A stretch of 6,000 bases of DNA, from the NCBI GenBank assembly GCA_947632495.1, contig CANRPL010000066.1:1-6000 (forward strand), written 5' to 3'. Below, piece after piece: positions 5,526 to 6,000 of this stretch (position 1 is the first letter of the stretch; every line of letters begins with the position of its first letter). The notes below the pieces were generated by a model. That model was not told the origin of the DNA. It saw only the letters and a program-made list of their open reading frames with translations, and did not search any database. This stretch comes from an uncultured Bacilli bacterium. GTDB taxonomy: Bacteria; Bacillota_I; Bacilli_A; RF39; UBA660. A program made the translations under genes and the position numbers.

Positions 5526-6000
5526 CGTTTCTTCAATAATAGCCTCTTTAGCGGTACTTTCTTTCATTTCTTTGGTTATCTTTTTATTTAAGACCGATGA
5601 GTAATCTTTATTCTGGGTCGTATAGTAGATATAGCTAACTAATTCTGATACAGCATAGATGATTAAGAATAGGCCAATAAATTGATTAAATTTTTGAGTT
5701 AAAATGATAACTCCGACAAGCATTATTAAGGCCGTTTCAACAAGAAAGATTGTTGATCCTGTCTTATCAATTTGACGAACAGCAACCCCTAAAATTAATC
5801 GTTCAATACCCATAAATATTAAAAAGGCACCAATCATTAAACTTAAAGCAAGAATGATAACATCGGATTTAAATACGATAAAAATGCCGACACCGACTAA
5901 TATAATGCTAGAAAAGTAAGTTCCAAGTTCTGAACCACCATCTTTGCGTGATGAGAAAAGTGCCATTAGGAAACGAACAATTCCTGTTAAAATAAGAACG
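5514..6000 (-). CDS. DUF308/HdeD-like multi-pass membrane protein, 5' end outside the window
   Basis: The visible 161 codons encode a hydrophobic integral membrane protein with about five membrane segments. A partial one lies at the window edge (VLILTGIVRFLMALF), followed by YFSSIILVGVGIFIVF, IILALSLMIGAFLIFMGIER, IFLVETALIMLVGVIIL and FIGLFLIIYAVSELVSYIYY. A charged Lys/Glu-rich tail of about 35 residues follows. Paired short helices with repeated G-I/L-hydrophobic-G and 'GI-R' patterns resemble the DUF308 repeats of HdeD, an acid-stress-linked inner-membrane family in enterobacteria; the role in Firmicutes is unknown. The ATG at 5966 has no ribosome site, and the frame stays open to base 6000 with hydrophobic, family-like residues, so that Met is probably internal and the true start lies beyond the edge. 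The family call is by pattern only. Confidence 0.7.
   Translation of the reverse strand, partial: VLILTGIVRFLMALFSSRKDGGSELGTYFSSIILVGVGIFIVFKSDVIILALSLMIGAFLIFMGIERLILGVAVRQIDKTGSTIFLVETALIMLVGVIILTQKFNQFIGLFLIIYAVSELVSYIYYTTQNKDYSSVLNKKITKEMKESTAKEAIIEETKED

Noticed and set aside
1..6000. Mycoplasma-type genetic code (TGA as tryptophan)
   Set aside because: The ten tryptophans located in ArgS, the DUF1934 protein and the penicillin-binding protein are all TGG. The DUF1934 TGA is followed at once by TAG, so that stop alone is not decisive, but nothing requires TGA to be read as Trp.
1..6000. CRISPR array, insertion sequence, prophage or toxin–antitoxin content
   Set aside because: I found no spaced direct repeats, no transposase or integrase motifs and no paired small toxin-like genes; coding density is ordinary for a chromosomal core region.

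Overview
The window is an AT-rich, compactly coded chromosomal segment, most likely from a low-GC Firmicute/Bacilli-type bacterium that makes a cell wall. The reasons are the AT-rich codon choice, strong AGGAGG-type ribosome sites, the DUF1934–argS gene pair known from Bacillus-like genomes, and a complete class A penicillin-binding protein, which wall-less Mollicutes lack. The ten tryptophans I located in ArgS, the DUF1934 protein and the penicillin-binding protein are all encoded by TGG, which fits the standard bacterial code rather than the mycoplasma code. I cannot name the species. An uncultured gut Bacilli lineage is a guess.

Layout from left to right. On the minus strand, positions 1-1578 hold most of arginyl-tRNA synthetase (argS), cut off by the left edge. 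Just upstream of it, overlapping by an ATGA, is a small DUF1934 (YwiB-like) gene. Both read from one extended -10 promoter near 1949-1977. A plus-strand gene for a bifunctional class A penicillin-binding protein (2028-3995) diverges from them. It converges at about 3990-4021 on a shared, nearly symmetric terminator with a minus-strand pair of genes (4016-4783 and 4798-5430). I do not recognise these two with certainty, but both carry faint sigma-70/helix-turn-helix-like patterns. At the right edge is the 3' part of a minus-strand DUF308/HdeD-like membrane protein gene, ending in its own terminator.

The window therefore has three minus-strand transcription units (DUF1934–argS, the sigma-like pair, and the HdeD-like gene) and one plus-strand unit (the penicillin-binding protein). 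ArgS and the penicillin-binding protein are housekeeping functions in translation and wall synthesis. The sigma-like pair is the least explained content and the best target for follow-up. I see no mobile elements, CRISPR arrays, tRNA or rRNA genes, or riboswitches, and no gene-free stretch longer than about 100 bases.
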